Shown here one piece after another: positions 37,102-45,319 of a stretch of 64,000 bases of DNA. The stretch is taken from positions 806,001-870,000 of the forward strand of contig CAVTWD010000001.1 in assembly GCA_963738325.1 (NCBI GenBank), given 5' to 3'. The notes below the pieces were generated by a model. It saw only the letters and a program-made list of their open reading frames with translations. It was not told the origin of the DNA and did no database searches. Position 1 is the stretch's first letter. Each line of letters opens with the position of its first letter. This DNA comes from CAVTWD01 sp963738325. Its GTDB lineage: Bacteria; Actinomycetota; Acidimicrobiia; Acidimicrobiales; Ilumatobacteraceae. The translations under genes and the position numbers were made by a program.

Positions 37102-38013
37102 GTGCCGCACACTCGCGACGAAGGCGTCGAGAACATCGGCCTGGCCGGGTACCGGTTCGCCTACTTCATCGCGCGATACCTGCCCGAGACCCTGAGCGAT
37201 GGCCTCGCCGTGGCCGCCGGGCTCGGCTTCTCACAGCTCATGCGGGAACGCCGCGCGATCGTGGCCCGCAACCTCACCCGCATCGACCCGACCCTGCGGG
37301 GAGCTCGCCTCGACCGGGCCGTGCGCGCCACCTTCGATTCGTACTCGCGCTACTGGATCGACAGCTTCCGGGTCCCGTCACTCAGTGCCGCCGCCATCGA
37401 TGCCGGCTTCGCCTTCCGCGGCTACGGGCGCATCGTCGACGCCCTCGAGCGGGGCCGCGGGGTGATCCTGGCTCTCCCGCACCTCGGGGGCTGGGAATGG
37501 GCGGGGCGTTGGATGGTCGACCGCGGCCACAAGCTGACGGTCGTGGTCGAGCCGATCGAACCGCCGGAGCTCTTCGAGTTCTTCGCCCAGTACCGCCGCT
37601 CCCTCGGCATGACCGTCGTCGGTCTCGGCCCGGAGGCCGGTCCCGCAGTGCTCCAGGCACTCGCCGCCAACGAGGTGGTGTGCCTGCTGTGCGACCGTGA
37701 CATCCGGGGCGACGGCCTCCCGGTGAAGTTCTTCGGGGCGTCCACCACGATGCCCGGCGGCCCGGCCGTGATGGCCTTCCGCAGCGGCGCGCCGATCATT
37801 CCAACGGGCGTGTACTTCACCCACCGTCACAACGGGCACTTCGCCGACATCCGGGCGCCCTTGGCGACCGAGCGGCGCGGCCGCGTGCATGACGACGTCC
37901 TGCGAGTGACACGAGAGCTCACCGGCGTCATGGAGGACATGATCCGGGCGGCCCCCGACCAGTGGCACATGATGCAGCCCGTCTGGCCCGAGGACGACGG
38001 CTCAGGTCGCTGA
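37102..38013 (+). CDS. Phosphatidylinositol mannoside acyltransferase (lauroyl-acyltransferase family, PatA-like)
   Basis: 303 residues of the LpxL/HtrB family. An N-terminal hydrophobic stretch precedes ILALPHLGGWEWAGRWM (His and the downstream acidic residue of the catalytic HxxxxD/E), PGGPAVMAFRSGAPIIPTGVYF, and a C-terminal WHMMQPVWPED typical of PatA. It acylates the mannose of PIM1/PIM2 in mycobacteria (Rv2611c). GTG 37102 is 12 bp after the pgsA stop, so they form an operon. pimA, its usual next neighbour, is displaced 5.5 kb downstream here. Confidence 0.88.
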   Translation: MPHTRDEGVENIGLAGYRFAYFIARYLPETLSDGLAVAAGLGFSQLMRERRAIVARNLTRIDPTLRGARLDRAVRATFDSYSRYWIDSFRVPSLSAAAIDAGFAFRGYGRIVDALERGRGVILALPHLGGWEWAGRWMVDRGHKLTVVVEPIEPPELFEFFAQYRRSLGMTVVGLGPEAGPAVLQALAANEVVCLLCDRDIRGDGLPVKFFGASTTMPGGPAVMAFRSGAPIIPTGVYFTHRHNGHFADIRAPLATERRGRVHDDVLRVTRELTGVMEDMIRAAPDQWHMMQPVWPEDDGSGR

Positions 38014-38412
38014 CTTCCGGCACCGCCATTCATGATCCAGGCCGCGGATCGAACGCCCTGGCCTCGCCGTCGAGAAGGGCGCCTCACTCACCGTGCGCCG
38101 GATGCGTCAGGTGAAGATCTTCGACGTCGACTAGGCCTAGGAGGATGCCCAGCCCGAGGCGCGAGAAGTCCTGCTCGACCTTGCGGCGGCGGAGGCCGTC
38201 CCCAGCGCCTGACCCGGGCTTCCTGCCCCCCACTTCGACGCGGTGGCCGACCTGAGCGCCACGACTCAGGCGGGCACCGTTCGACTCAGAACGAGATCGC
38301 GCCAGGGCCTGCTCCGCGGACTCTCTGCTCTCGACCGAGAGCTTCTCACTGTGGGGAAAGTCGCGGCGCCGCGGCCGTGCCAGAGCGAGGCGTCAGGGCG
38401 AAGCGCCAGACG
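38014..38412. other. Gap of about 400 bp without an intact gene; possible gene remnant
   Basis: A frame ending at 38133 reads KGASLTVRRMRQVKIFDVD followed by TAG, which looks like the end of a real protein, but no continuous upstream frame supports it. The remainder is rich in stops and short frames on both strands. I see no tRNA or hairpin of note. It marks the left edge of the block inserted between patA-like and pimA. Confidence 0.4.
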
Positions 38413-39213
38413 TCAACCGCGGCGGCCGAGGTCTGGCAGGCGCTTGAGGGTGTTGCCGTTGTCGACCGGGATGATCTGGCCGGTGATCGAGTTCGACAGG
38501 TCGCTGGCCAGGAACAGCGCCACATCCGCGCAGTCGTCCACGGTCACGATCCGCTTGAGCGGTGTCTCCTCGATGAACCCCTCGGTCACCGGGGTGTCGG
38601 CGTCGAGGTCGACGCGGGCCTCGTCGATCGGCACGAGGCCTCCGTACTTGTTCATGGCTGTCGGCACGAACGTTGGCGCCATGGCGTTGACCCGCACGTT
38701 GTCGGGGCCGAATTCACGGGCCGCGATCTTGGTAACGAAGTTCACGCCCGCCTTGCATCCAGAGTAAGGGGCTTGGTGGAGCGGCACCATGATGGCCGTG
38801 GCGGAGGTGACGTTGATGATGGACCCGCCGCCTCGCTCGGCCATGGCCGTGCCGAAGTGCTTCATGAACCAGTAGTGGGCGAGGAAGTTGATGTCGACCA
38901 TCTCGCGCATGAGCTCGGGGGTGATGTCGCGGATCGCCGATGGCTTGTTCACGCCCGCCGAGTTCACCGCGACGTCGATCCCGCGCATCTGGGCGAGGGC
39001 GAAGTCGACCAGCGCCTTGACATCGTCGTGATCGGTGGCGTCGCAGCGCGTCGGCAGGGCGTCGGTCTGGATGGCGAGCTTGGCGAGGTTGTCCACTCGG
39101 CGGGCGGCGATCACCTGGGTGGCGCCGTGCTCCGCGAAGAGCTCGACGATGCGCCAGCCGATCCCGCTCGAGGCTCCGAGCACCACGACCTTCTTGCCTT
39201 CGAGCAAAGCCAT
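38413..39213 (-). CDS. Short-chain dehydrogenase/reductase
   Basis: 266 residues. GASSGIG near residues 13-19, catalytic Tyr and Lys in APYSGCKAGVNFV (Y-x3-K), VNSAGVNKPSAIRD, and an ITGQIIPVDNGNTLKRLPDLGRRG end. The substrate is unknown. It starts the accessory block of lipid/xenobiotic-type genes but reads in the opposite direction to the rest. Its own leaderless-type promoter precedes it; the start codon is ATG 39213. Confidence 0.9.
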   Translation of the reverse strand: MALLEGKKVVVLGASSGIGWRIVELFAEHGATQVIAARRVDNLAKLAIQTDALPTRCDATDHDDVKALVDFALAQMRGIDVAVNSAGVNKPSAIRDITPELMREMVDINFLAHYWFMKHFGTAMAERGGGSIINVTSATAIMVPLHQAPYSGCKAGVNFVTKIAAREFGPDNVRVNAMAPTFVPTAMNKYGGLVPIDEARVDLDADTPVTEGFIEETPLKRIVTVDDCADVALFLASDLSNSITGQIIPVDNGNTLKRLPDLGRRG

Positions 39214-39219
39214 GGCGGG

Positions 39220-39225
39220 AAGTTA
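39220..39225 (-). promoter_or_regulatory. Putative -10 (TAACTT) for a leaderless SDR transcript
   Basis: TAACTT on the minus strand ends 6 nt before ATG 39213. It lies in the 41-bp gap to the divergent gene at 39255. Confidence 0.45.
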
Positions 39226-39254
39226 ACGTGGCCGAGCCGACCGAGTAGGGGAAG

Positions 39255-40427
39255 ATGGCCCGGACCCTGACGCAACTCGACGAATGGCCGCGCCACCAGA
39301 CGCTCGACACCTTCGACACCGTTGTGAGCGAGAGCGCCCAGTGGAGCGACGGTTACTGGTTCTGCGTCGGTGATCCCGCCGGCACCTGCAACTTGATCAC
39401 GGCGCTGCGCTGGTACCCGAACACCAACGTGGTCGACGGCTATGCCATCTGCTCGCTCGACGACGGCCGCCAGTACAACCTTCGAGTCAGCCGGCGCATG
39501 CGTCCTGGCATCGACGACCTCTCCTGCGGCCCGATGTGGATGGAGATCCTGGAAGGGCTGCGCACCATCCGCTTCGGCAGCCGCGAGAACCGCACCGGGG
39601 TCGAGTTCGACTTGCTCTGGGAGGGGATCGCGCCGTGCCACGACGAGACCCCGGGCACTCGCCGGTACGTCGACGGCCGCTTGGTGCGGGCCCGGTCGAA
39701 CTTCGTCCAAGTAGGCAAGGTGTCGGGCTCCATCTGCATCCACGGCCGCCGATTCGACCTCGACGACTCCTGGGCAGGGGCACGCGACCATTCCTGGGGC
39801 GTTGGCGACACCGGCACGGGTGAGCACAAGGGCTTTGCCGCGCCCCCGTCCGGCGCGGCCTACCTCGGTGCCACGCTCCGTCACTTCGGGCTCCGGCAGT
39901 GGGCGCTCGTGCGCTTCGGAGGGCGGGCGCTCTACTACTGGTTCCACCACGGCGCCGACGGCGAGTTCAGTCTCTTCGAGAGCCGCAGCGAGCCCTGCTA
40001 CGACTCGGACGGCGACGGGTTCTCCTACCGTGCTGTAGCAGTGGACACGGCCCAGTTCGTCAAGGGCCGCCGGCGACTCGACACCGCGGTGGTGCGCTTC
40101 ACGCGGGCCGATGGCGGTGCCGAGCGGCTCTCGATGCGCACCGTGAGCCGGCCCGCGTACATGCAGGGCGGTGGCTACTGGGGCGGCTACGACGACGGCC
40201 TCGGCCGTGGTGTCTATCGCGGCGAGGATGTCGTGGAGGGGGAGGTGTGGGACGTCTCGGATCCCACCGTGGTGCGCGGACTCGACGGCGAGGTCGTCCC
40301 GCAGCGCAACGGCGCATGGGCCGAGACCTTCGCCGTCTACCAGAACCTCGACGACCCGTCCGAGACCGGGCTCGGCCTGCTAGAAGCGGTCGTAGGAGGT
40401 CCCTATCCCGGCGTGACCGAGACTTGA
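39255..40427 (+). CDS. AttH/CrtC-like lipocalin-domain protein (DUF7064/7065 type)
   Basis: 390 residues. It lacks a signal peptide. The phrase DSWAGARDHSWGVGD is characteristic of the AttH/CrtC (hydroxyneurosporene-synthase-like) lipocalin family, and the repeated strand-rich segments (WFCVGDPAGTCNLITALRWYPN, ALVRFGGRALYYWFHHGADGEFS) fit two tandem beta-barrels. Members next to SDR and luciferase-like genes in actinobacteria are often in lipid or steroid-type loci, but no activity can be assigned here. The coupled genes at 40446-42309 follow after 18 bp. Confidence 0.75.
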   Translation: MARTLTQLDEWPRHQTLDTFDTVVSESAQWSDGYWFCVGDPAGTCNLITALRWYPNTNVVDGYAICSLDDGRQYNLRVSRRMRPGIDDLSCGPMWMEILEGLRTIRFGSRENRTGVEFDLLWEGIAPCHDETPGTRRYVDGRLVRARSNFVQVGKVSGSICIHGRRFDLDDSWAGARDHSWGVGDTGTGEHKGFAAPPSGAAYLGATLRHFGLRQWALVRFGGRALYYWFHHGADGEFSLFESRSEPCYDSDGDGFSYRAVAVDTAQFVKGRRRLDTAVVRFTRADGGAERLSMRTVSRPAYMQGGGYWGGYDDGLGRGVYRGEDVVEGEVWDVSDPTVVRGLDGEVVPQRNGAWAETFAVYQNLDDPSETGLGLLEAVVGGPYPGVTET

Positions 40428-40445
40428 CAGGAGGAAGGTGCCACG

Positions 40446-40916
40446 ATGGCGATCGGCGAGCGTGAGATCGAGTGTGCGAAGAAGCTGTTCTGGGAGGGAT
40501 GGTTCAGCGACGACCCCTGGGCGCCGACGAAGTACATGACGCCGGACGTGGTGATGCGCGACATCGTCGGGCACCCGGAAGCCATCGTCGGGCACGAGGC
40601 GGTCGCCGACTTCTGGAAGAAGGCGGCCGGTCGCATGCGGCTGCCGGTCGAGGAGATGTTCATCTCCGAGAACGGCATCTGCGTGCAGTGGTTCGTCTAC
40701 GTGCGCATCGACAGCGGTGACAACGCCGGCAAGTGGGACATGGGCGAGGGCGTGAGCCGGCTCGAGTTCCGCGACGGGCTGGTGTGCCTCGAAGTCGACT
40801 ACTGGCACGGTCGCCAGGGCATCTGCGACGACTGGGAGGCGCACTGGGCCGCCCGCAAGGCCCTGAGCCATGCCGAGCGGGGTGCCATCAGCGGTGCCTG
40901 GAACCCGCCCTCGTGA
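40446..40916 (+). CDS. NTF2/SnoaL-like protein
   Basis: 156 residues with the cone-shaped NTF2-like pattern: an N-terminal helix (GEREIECAKKLFWEGWFSDDPW), then VVMRDIVGHPEAIVGHEAVADFWKKAAG, ENGICVQWFVYVRI and GEGVSRLEFRDGLVCLEVDYWHG. Such folds include isomerases, hydrolases and small-molecule binding proteins; the catalytic residues are not certain. A good SD (AGGAGGAAGG, 40430-40439) precedes ATG 40446. Its stop overlaps the next start (GTGA). Confidence 0.85.
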   Translation: MAIGEREIECAKKLFWEGWFSDDPWAPTKYMTPDVVMRDIVGHPEAIVGHEAVADFWKKAAGRMRLPVEEMFISENGICVQWFVYVRIDSGDNAGKWDMGEGVSRLEFRDGLVCLEVDYWHGRQGICDDWEAHWAARKALSHAERGAISGAWNPPS

Positions 40917-41347
40917 CGCTTCCCGCCCTGCCGGACGTCGACACGATCCTGGCCAACTCCGCGGCCGTGCTCCGTGACGTCGTGCTGCCCGAGCTCCACG
41001 ACGAGTGGCCCCGCTCGTGCACTCGGATCATCGTCGAAGCGCTCCATTACGCGTCGGAGCTCCTGCACGACAACCGGCCGGCACGCCATCGCGAGGAGCT
41101 GGCCGCCGTGCTCGACGAGCTCTGCCCCGGTCTCGGGCCGGAGGCCGCGGCGCGAGCGGGCGACGGCTCCGCGTACGAGCGGGCGAGCGGGCTGCTCGTG
41201 TGGGCTCGGGAAGACGGTGGCGCGGACGCCGAGCGGGTGATCGCCGCGTTGCACCCGATCCTGTCGGCGCAGCTCGACGAGGAGGTCGCCGCCGCCGCTC
41301 CTCTGCTCTCCGCGCTCCACGTGGCCATGCGGGGCGACGATCGATGA
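40913..41347 (+). CDS. Unknown protein coupled to an APH-like kinase
   Basis: 144 residues from GTG 40913, all-helical (VDTILANSAAVLRDVVLPELHDEWPRSCTRIIVEALHYASELL). No known motif or membrane segment. It overlaps the NTF2-like gene (GTGA) and the kinase gene (ATGA), which means the three are expressed together. Similar small proteins sit before aminoglycoside-phosphotransferase-family genes in other actinobacteria as far as I recall. Function unknown. Confidence 0.8.
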   Translation: MTLPALPDVDTILANSAAVLRDVVLPELHDEWPRSCTRIIVEALHYASELLHDNRPARHREELAAVLDELCPGLGPEAAARAGDGSAYERASGLLVWAREDGGADAERVIAALHPILSAQLDEEVAAAAPLLSALHVAMRGDDR

Positions 41348-42309
41348 CCCGAGCTCCGGCCGCCCAAACCGGGAGGCCGCTCACGTCGGCGCTCGAGGCG
41401 TACCTGCGTGAGGAGCTGGGGACGCCGGTCGAGCTCGGATCGGCCAAACGGGTGGCGATGGGGCAGTCGCGAGCCATGTACCTCGTCGACGCCACCATCG
41501 GCGGGGAACCCCGCCGCCTCGTGGCCCGGGTGGAGCAGAGCGGGCTCCTCGGGACCGATTCGGCCAACGAGGTGTACATCATGCGAGCCCTCCACGCCGA
41601 GGGCTTCCCCGTCGCCGAGATCCTCGCCTACGAGGAGACGGGTGATGTCCTCGGGCAACCCTTCTTCGTCATGGCGTTCGTGTCCGGAGTGTCGACCCTC
41701 GACCACGAGACGATCGACGAGTACCTCAGGCTCCTCGATCGCCTCCACCAGTTCGACCCGGTGGCGCTGGCCGGCGGGTTCCTGACGATTCCCGAAGGCC
41801 CGACGGGCGCCGCGCTGGCCCAGGTCGAGCGGTGGGAGCGGACCTATCGCAGCGGCCTGCTGGGTGAGCCTTCACCGCTGGTCGAGGAGGCCATCGCGTG
41901 GCTCCGCACGCACGCGCCGGTCACCGACCGGCTCTGCATCGTCCACGCCGACCCCGGCCCTGGCAACTACATGCATCTCGATGGGCGGATCACCGCCCTC
42001 GTCGACTGGGAGTTCACCCATCTCGGCGACGAGTACGACGACTGGGCCTACCTGATCGCCATGCGCGGCAGCCGAGTGATGAGCGAGCCCGATTGGATCG
42101 TGCGCATCCGCGAGGTCACCGGCGTCGAGCTCGACCGCGAGCGGCTCCGGTACTGGAAGGCGATCAAGTACCTGATGGGCGTGAGCATCGACCAGACGGC
42201 GATGCGCCTCTACGCGCAGCGCGTGGAGGTGGCGCCCAATCTTCTGGCCATCGGCACCGGGGTGCACCTCTCCGCGCTGCGGCGCCTGTACGACGCCGTC
42301 CTCGCCTGA
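41344..42309 (+). CDS. Aminoglycoside-phosphotransferase (APH)-fold small-molecule kinase
   Basis: 321 residues. The Brenner motif HADPGPGNYM (catalytic Asp and Asn) and the magnesium motif LVDWEFTHLGDEYDDWAYL place it in the APH/choline kinase superfamily. The N lobe has RLVARVEQSG, with no obvious classical ATP lysine context. Substrate unknown: antibiotic resistance is only one possibility, and acyl-CoA or steroid related roles occur in this family. It ends before a strong hairpin at 42355. Confidence 0.85.
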   Translation: MTRAPAAQTGRPLTSALEAYLREELGTPVELGSAKRVAMGQSRAMYLVDATIGGEPRRLVARVEQSGLLGTDSANEVYIMRALHAEGFPVAEILAYEETGDVLGQPFFVMAFVSGVSTLDHETIDEYLRLLDRLHQFDPVALAGGFLTIPEGPTGAALAQVERWERTYRSGLLGEPSPLVEEAIAWLRTHAPVTDRLCIVHADPGPGNYMHLDGRITALVDWEFTHLGDEYDDWAYLIAMRGSRVMSEPDWIVRIREVTGVELDRERLRYWKAIKYLMGVSIDQTAMRLYAQRVEVAPNLLAIGTGVHLSALRRLYDAVLA

Positions 42310-42354
42310 GGCCGTGCTCCCGTCGGGGTGACCGGCCTGCGCCGTGCCGCAGGC

Positions 42355-42383
42355 TCGACGGTGGGCCGCCCGCCCACCGTCGA
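42355..42383 (+). terminator. Strong hairpin terminator after the APH gene
   Basis: Perfect 12-bp inverted repeat (42355-42366 and 42372-42383) with a 5-nt loop CGCCC, 46 bp after the stop at 42309. No T-tract. Confidence 0.75.
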
Positions 42384-42530
42384 ACCTCGGGAATGTCCCC
42401 CGGCGCCCGGTCGCGCCGCCCCGCGGATCCGGACGCCGGAGGGATCTCACCCAAGCGGCGTACTCACTGATCGGACGCGGCGCCGCCAGCCGGAGGGTCC
42501 GATCGACCCATTCCGACGCGCGCCTTCTTG

Positions 42531-42585
42531 CGTTCGTGCGTGTCACTTCGCGCAGATGCACGCGGATCGACCCGCATGAACGAGG
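42531..42585 (+). repeat. Dispersed 55-bp palindromic repeat, copy A
   Basis: Shares 50 of 55 bases with 63580-63634 in the opposite orientation. The outer 14-bp arms are complementary apart from mismatched or wobble positions (CGTTCGTGCGTGTC with GACCCGCATGAACG). The differences cluster in a 7-bp centre, and one further change lies in an arm. Located between convergent genes. Confidence 0.85.
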
Positions 42586-42618
42586 TTGGCGGGGCGCGAC
42601 GGGTTCCTCGGCGGTGCG

Positions 42619-43528
42619 TCACTCGAAGGCGGAGAAGAGCTCCTGGATGGCCTTGAGCTGGCCCCCACTGGTCGACGACATCACGGCGATCGGCACGACG
42701 CCCGTCTCGCGCCACGCAGCGAGACCGTCGCGCACCTCGCCGACCGAACCCGACAACGTGCAGTCGTCGAGCCAGCGGTCGCTCATCAACTCGGGAAGGC
42801 GCTCTCGGTCACCGGCATCGAGCGCCGCCTCTACGGCCTCCATCTCCTCGACGTAGCCGGCCTGCTTCCAGTAGTTCCGGTAATTGGGGAGGCTCAGATA
42901 GCCAGTGAGGGTGCGGCGGTTGATGACCCGAGCCGCGGCGCGGTCGTCATCGATCACCGTCGGGACCATGTCGGCCAGGAAGAACGTGTCGCGACGCTCG
43001 TCCGCCACGCCGCGCCACCTGGGCCGCCATGTGCGAGCGGGCCGCGTTGGCCCAGATGGCGCCGTCGGCGATCTCGGCGGCGAGGTCCAGCATCTTGTCG
43101 CGCAGCGTGGCCAGGTAGATCGGCGTGCGGATGCCGGCCGCCCGGAGCGCCTCGACGTAGGCGCGCATGTCGGCCAGCGGTCGCCCGGCGGCCACGCCGA
43201 GGCGACGGGTGACGGGCTCGTGGCTGACACCGAGGCCGAGGCGGAACCGGCCGTTCGAGACCTCGTCGATGTGGGCGGTGGTGGCGGCGGTCTCGACGGC
43301 GGTGGCGAGGTAGATCGGCTGGATCGAGGTCCAATAGGGGATCCTCGAGGTGACGTGGGCGAGGGAGACGGCGAGGCCCATTGTGCCGCCCAGGCTCGGC
43401 AGCGCCAGGCCGGCGAAGCCACGCCGCTCCGCCTCGACGGCGGTGTCGAGGATGGCTTGCCGCTTGCCCGCGGTCGCCACGAGGGAGAGGGCAGGGCGTG
43501 CGTTTGCGGCATCGGTTACGTCGGTCAT
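42619..43528 (-). CDS. Luciferase-like F420-dependent oxidoreductase (frameshift near 43012)
   Basis: About 302 residues, TIM-barrel LLM family. RRGFAGLALPSLGGTMGLAVSLAHVTSRIPYWTSIQPIYLATAVETA is the N-terminal sheet, and FRLGLGVSHEPV is the conserved bulge region. After a one-base shift near 43012 the protein continues with DERRDTFFLADMVPTVIDDD and ends with SVGEVRDGLAAWRETGVVPIAVM. F420 use is inferred from the family and from npdG at 28 kb. ATG 43528 is preferred (MTDVTDAANARPAL); a GTG precedes it directly. Confidence 0.88.
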
Positions 43529-43553
43529 CACAGCGACGGTAGCCCTCGCGCAC

Positions 43554-43559
43554 TAGCGT
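43554..43559 (+). promoter_or_regulatory. Putative -10 (TAGCGT) for a leaderless pimA transcript
   Basis: TAGCGT ends 7 nt before ATG 43567, without a Shine-Dalgarno sequence. Confidence 0.45.
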
Positions 43560-43566
43560 CTCCCCG

Positions 43567-44709
43567 ATGCGCATAGGGCTGGTGTGCCCCTACAGCCTGT
43601 CGGTCCCGGGCGGGGTCCAGGGCCAGGTCCTCGGGCTGGCCCGCGCGTTGCGGGCGATGGGACACGAGGCCCGCGTGCTCGCACCCTGCGACGGGCCGCC
43701 TCCAGAGCTGTTCGTCACGCCGCTCGGCATGAGCATCCCGGCCTTCGCCAACGGGTCGGTGGCACCCCTCGCCCCCGACGCCCCCGCCGCTCTCCGCACC
43801 ATCCGGGCCCTGCGCGACGAGGACTTCGACATCCTGCACCTGCACGAGCCCATCGCCCCGGGCCCCACCATGACGGCGCTGCTCATGCACCCTGCGCCGG
43901 TGGTCGGCACCTTCCACGCCGCCGGCGACAGCGCGTCGTACCGCCTGTTCAACCGCGGCGTCCGCTACCTCGCCGGGCGTCTCGACCTGCGCTGCGCGGT
44001 GTCGGGCGCGGCGCGCGACCTCGCCGCCCGCTATCTCGACGGCCGCTACGACGTGCTGTTCAACGGCATCGAGCTGAACAAGCTCCGCTCGGCCGAGCCC
44101 TACAAGCCGGCCGCCCCCACCATCTTCTTCTGCGGGCGCCACGAGCCGCGCAAGGGCCTCGAGGTGCTGCTGGAAGCCATGCGCGAGCTGCCCAGCCCGG
44201 TGCAGCTCTGGATCGGCAGCGACGGGCCCGACACCCAGCGGCTCCAGGCCGCGTACGCCGGTGATCCTCGGATCGAATGGCTCGGGAGGATCAGCGAACG
44301 GGAGAAGGCGGCCCGCCTGCGCGGCGCGACCGTCTTCTGCGCCCCGGCCCTCGGCGGGGAGTCCTTCGGGGTGGTCCTGCTGGAGGCCATGGCGGCCGGT
44401 ACGCCGGTGGTGGCCTCGGACATCCCGGGCTACCGGAACGTGGCGCGGCCCGGTCTCGACGCCGTGATGCCGCCCGCCGGCGACGCCGCCGCCCTTGCCC
44501 GCGCCCTGCGTACGGTGCTCACCGACGACGCCGTGGCCGACGAGCTGCGGCGGGCAGGCACCTCCCGAGCCGAGGAGCTGTCGATGGACCGGTTGGCCGG
44601 CCTGTACGAGGACCGTTACGAGCACCTCGTCTCGCTCGGACCAACCCATGCCGGGACAAGTCGGTGGCGATTCGGCCGTATGCTGCCTGCGTCCTGGGTG
44701 GCGCGCTGA
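43567..44709 (+). CDS. pimA: Phosphatidyl-myo-inositol mannosyltransferase
   Basis: 380 residues, GT4 glycosyltransferase. MRIGLVCPYSLSVPGGVQGQVLGLARAL is the family opening with the Gly-rich acceptor loop. VSGAARDLAARYLDGRYDVLFNGIEL, FFCGRHEPRKGLEVLLEAM and the nucleotide site APALGGESFGVVLLEAMAAGTPVVASDI (E-x7-E) follow. It transfers mannose from GDP-mannose to phosphatidylinositol on the inner face of the membrane. It belongs with pgsA and patA-like, from which it is separated here by an inserted block. Confidence 0.93.
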   Translation: MRIGLVCPYSLSVPGGVQGQVLGLARALRAMGHEARVLAPCDGPPPELFVTPLGMSIPAFANGSVAPLAPDAPAALRTIRALRDEDFDILHLHEPIAPGPTMTALLMHPAPVVGTFHAAGDSASYRLFNRGVRYLAGRLDLRCAVSGAARDLAARYLDGRYDVLFNGIELNKLRSAEPYKPAAPTIFFCGRHEPRKGLEVLLEAMRELPSPVQLWIGSDGPDTQRLQAAYAGDPRIEWLGRISEREKAARLRGATVFCAPALGGESFGVVLLEAMAAGTPVVASDIPGYRNVARPGLDAVMPPAGDAAALARALRTVLTDDAVADELRRAGTSRAEELSMDRLAGLYEDRYEHLVSLGPTHAGTSRWRFGRMLPASWVAR

Positions 44710-44739
44710 GGCGAGCCATCCACCAGTCGAAGGAACCAC

Positions 44740-45294
44740 ATGACCGTCGTCTTCATCATCATCCTCGTCCTCGTGGTGCTGGCGGTGGTGTACGTGATCG
44801 CGGCCTTCAACGGGTTGATCTCGTCCCGCAACCGGGTCGAGAACGCCTGGTCGCAGATCGACGTGCAGCTCAAGCGCCGCCTCGACCTCATCCCCAACCT
44901 CGTCGAGACGGTGAAGGGCTACGCCGCCCACGAGCGCCAGACCCTCGAGGGCGTCGTGAACGCCCGCAACGCGGCGATGACCGCGCAAGGACCCCAGCAG
45001 CAGGCCGCGGCCGACAACGTGCTCACCGGCGCCCTGCGGCAGTTGTTCGCCCTGTCGGAGAGCTATCCGGAGCTCAAGGCCAACCAGAACTTCTCCGAGT
45101 TGCAGGAGGAGCTCACGGCGACCGAAGGCCGGGTGGCGTACTCCCGGCAGTTCTACAACGACGCCGTCTTGAAGTACAACAACAAGATCCAGCAGTTCCC
45201 CGGGGTGCTGCTGGCCGGCCCGATGAAGTTCTCGCCGCGGGAGTACTTCGAGGCCGAAGAGGGCGCCCGCGAGGTGCCCAAGGTCCAGTTCTAG
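44740..45294 (+). CDS. lemA: LemA family protein
   Basis: 184 residues. One N-terminal membrane helix (VVFIIILVLVVLAVVYVIAAF), then the LemA core: NGLISSRNRVENAWSQIDVQLKRRLDLIPNLVETVKGYAAHE and LRQLFALSESYPELKANQNFSELQEELTATEGRVAYSRQFYNDAVLKYN. The role of LemA is unknown in most bacteria. The gene is usually beside a HtpX-like protease, as here with 25 bp between them, which suggests a membrane-stress pair. Confidence 0.95.
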   Translation: MTVVFIIILVLVVLAVVYVIAAFNGLISSRNRVENAWSQIDVQLKRRLDLIPNLVETVKGYAAHERQTLEGVVNARNAAMTAQGPQQQAAADNVLTGALRQLFALSESYPELKANQNFSELQEELTATEGRVAYSRQFYNDAVLKYNNKIQQFPGVLLAGPMKFSPREYFEAEEGAREVPKVQF

Positions 45295-45319
45295 CCCGTT
45301 CGGGCGTCCGTAGTCTCGG

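Larger units (their letters stand above)
42310..42618. other. Intergenic region of about 310 bp with terminator and dispersed repeat
   Basis: No gene seen. It contains a perfect hairpin at 42355-42383 and the 55-bp repeat at 42531-42585. The remainder shows only short unconvincing frames. Confidence 0.6.

Noticed and set aside
41344..42309. Aminoglycoside resistance gene
   Set aside because: Only the broad APH fold is supported. The setting and divergence do not support drug resistance.
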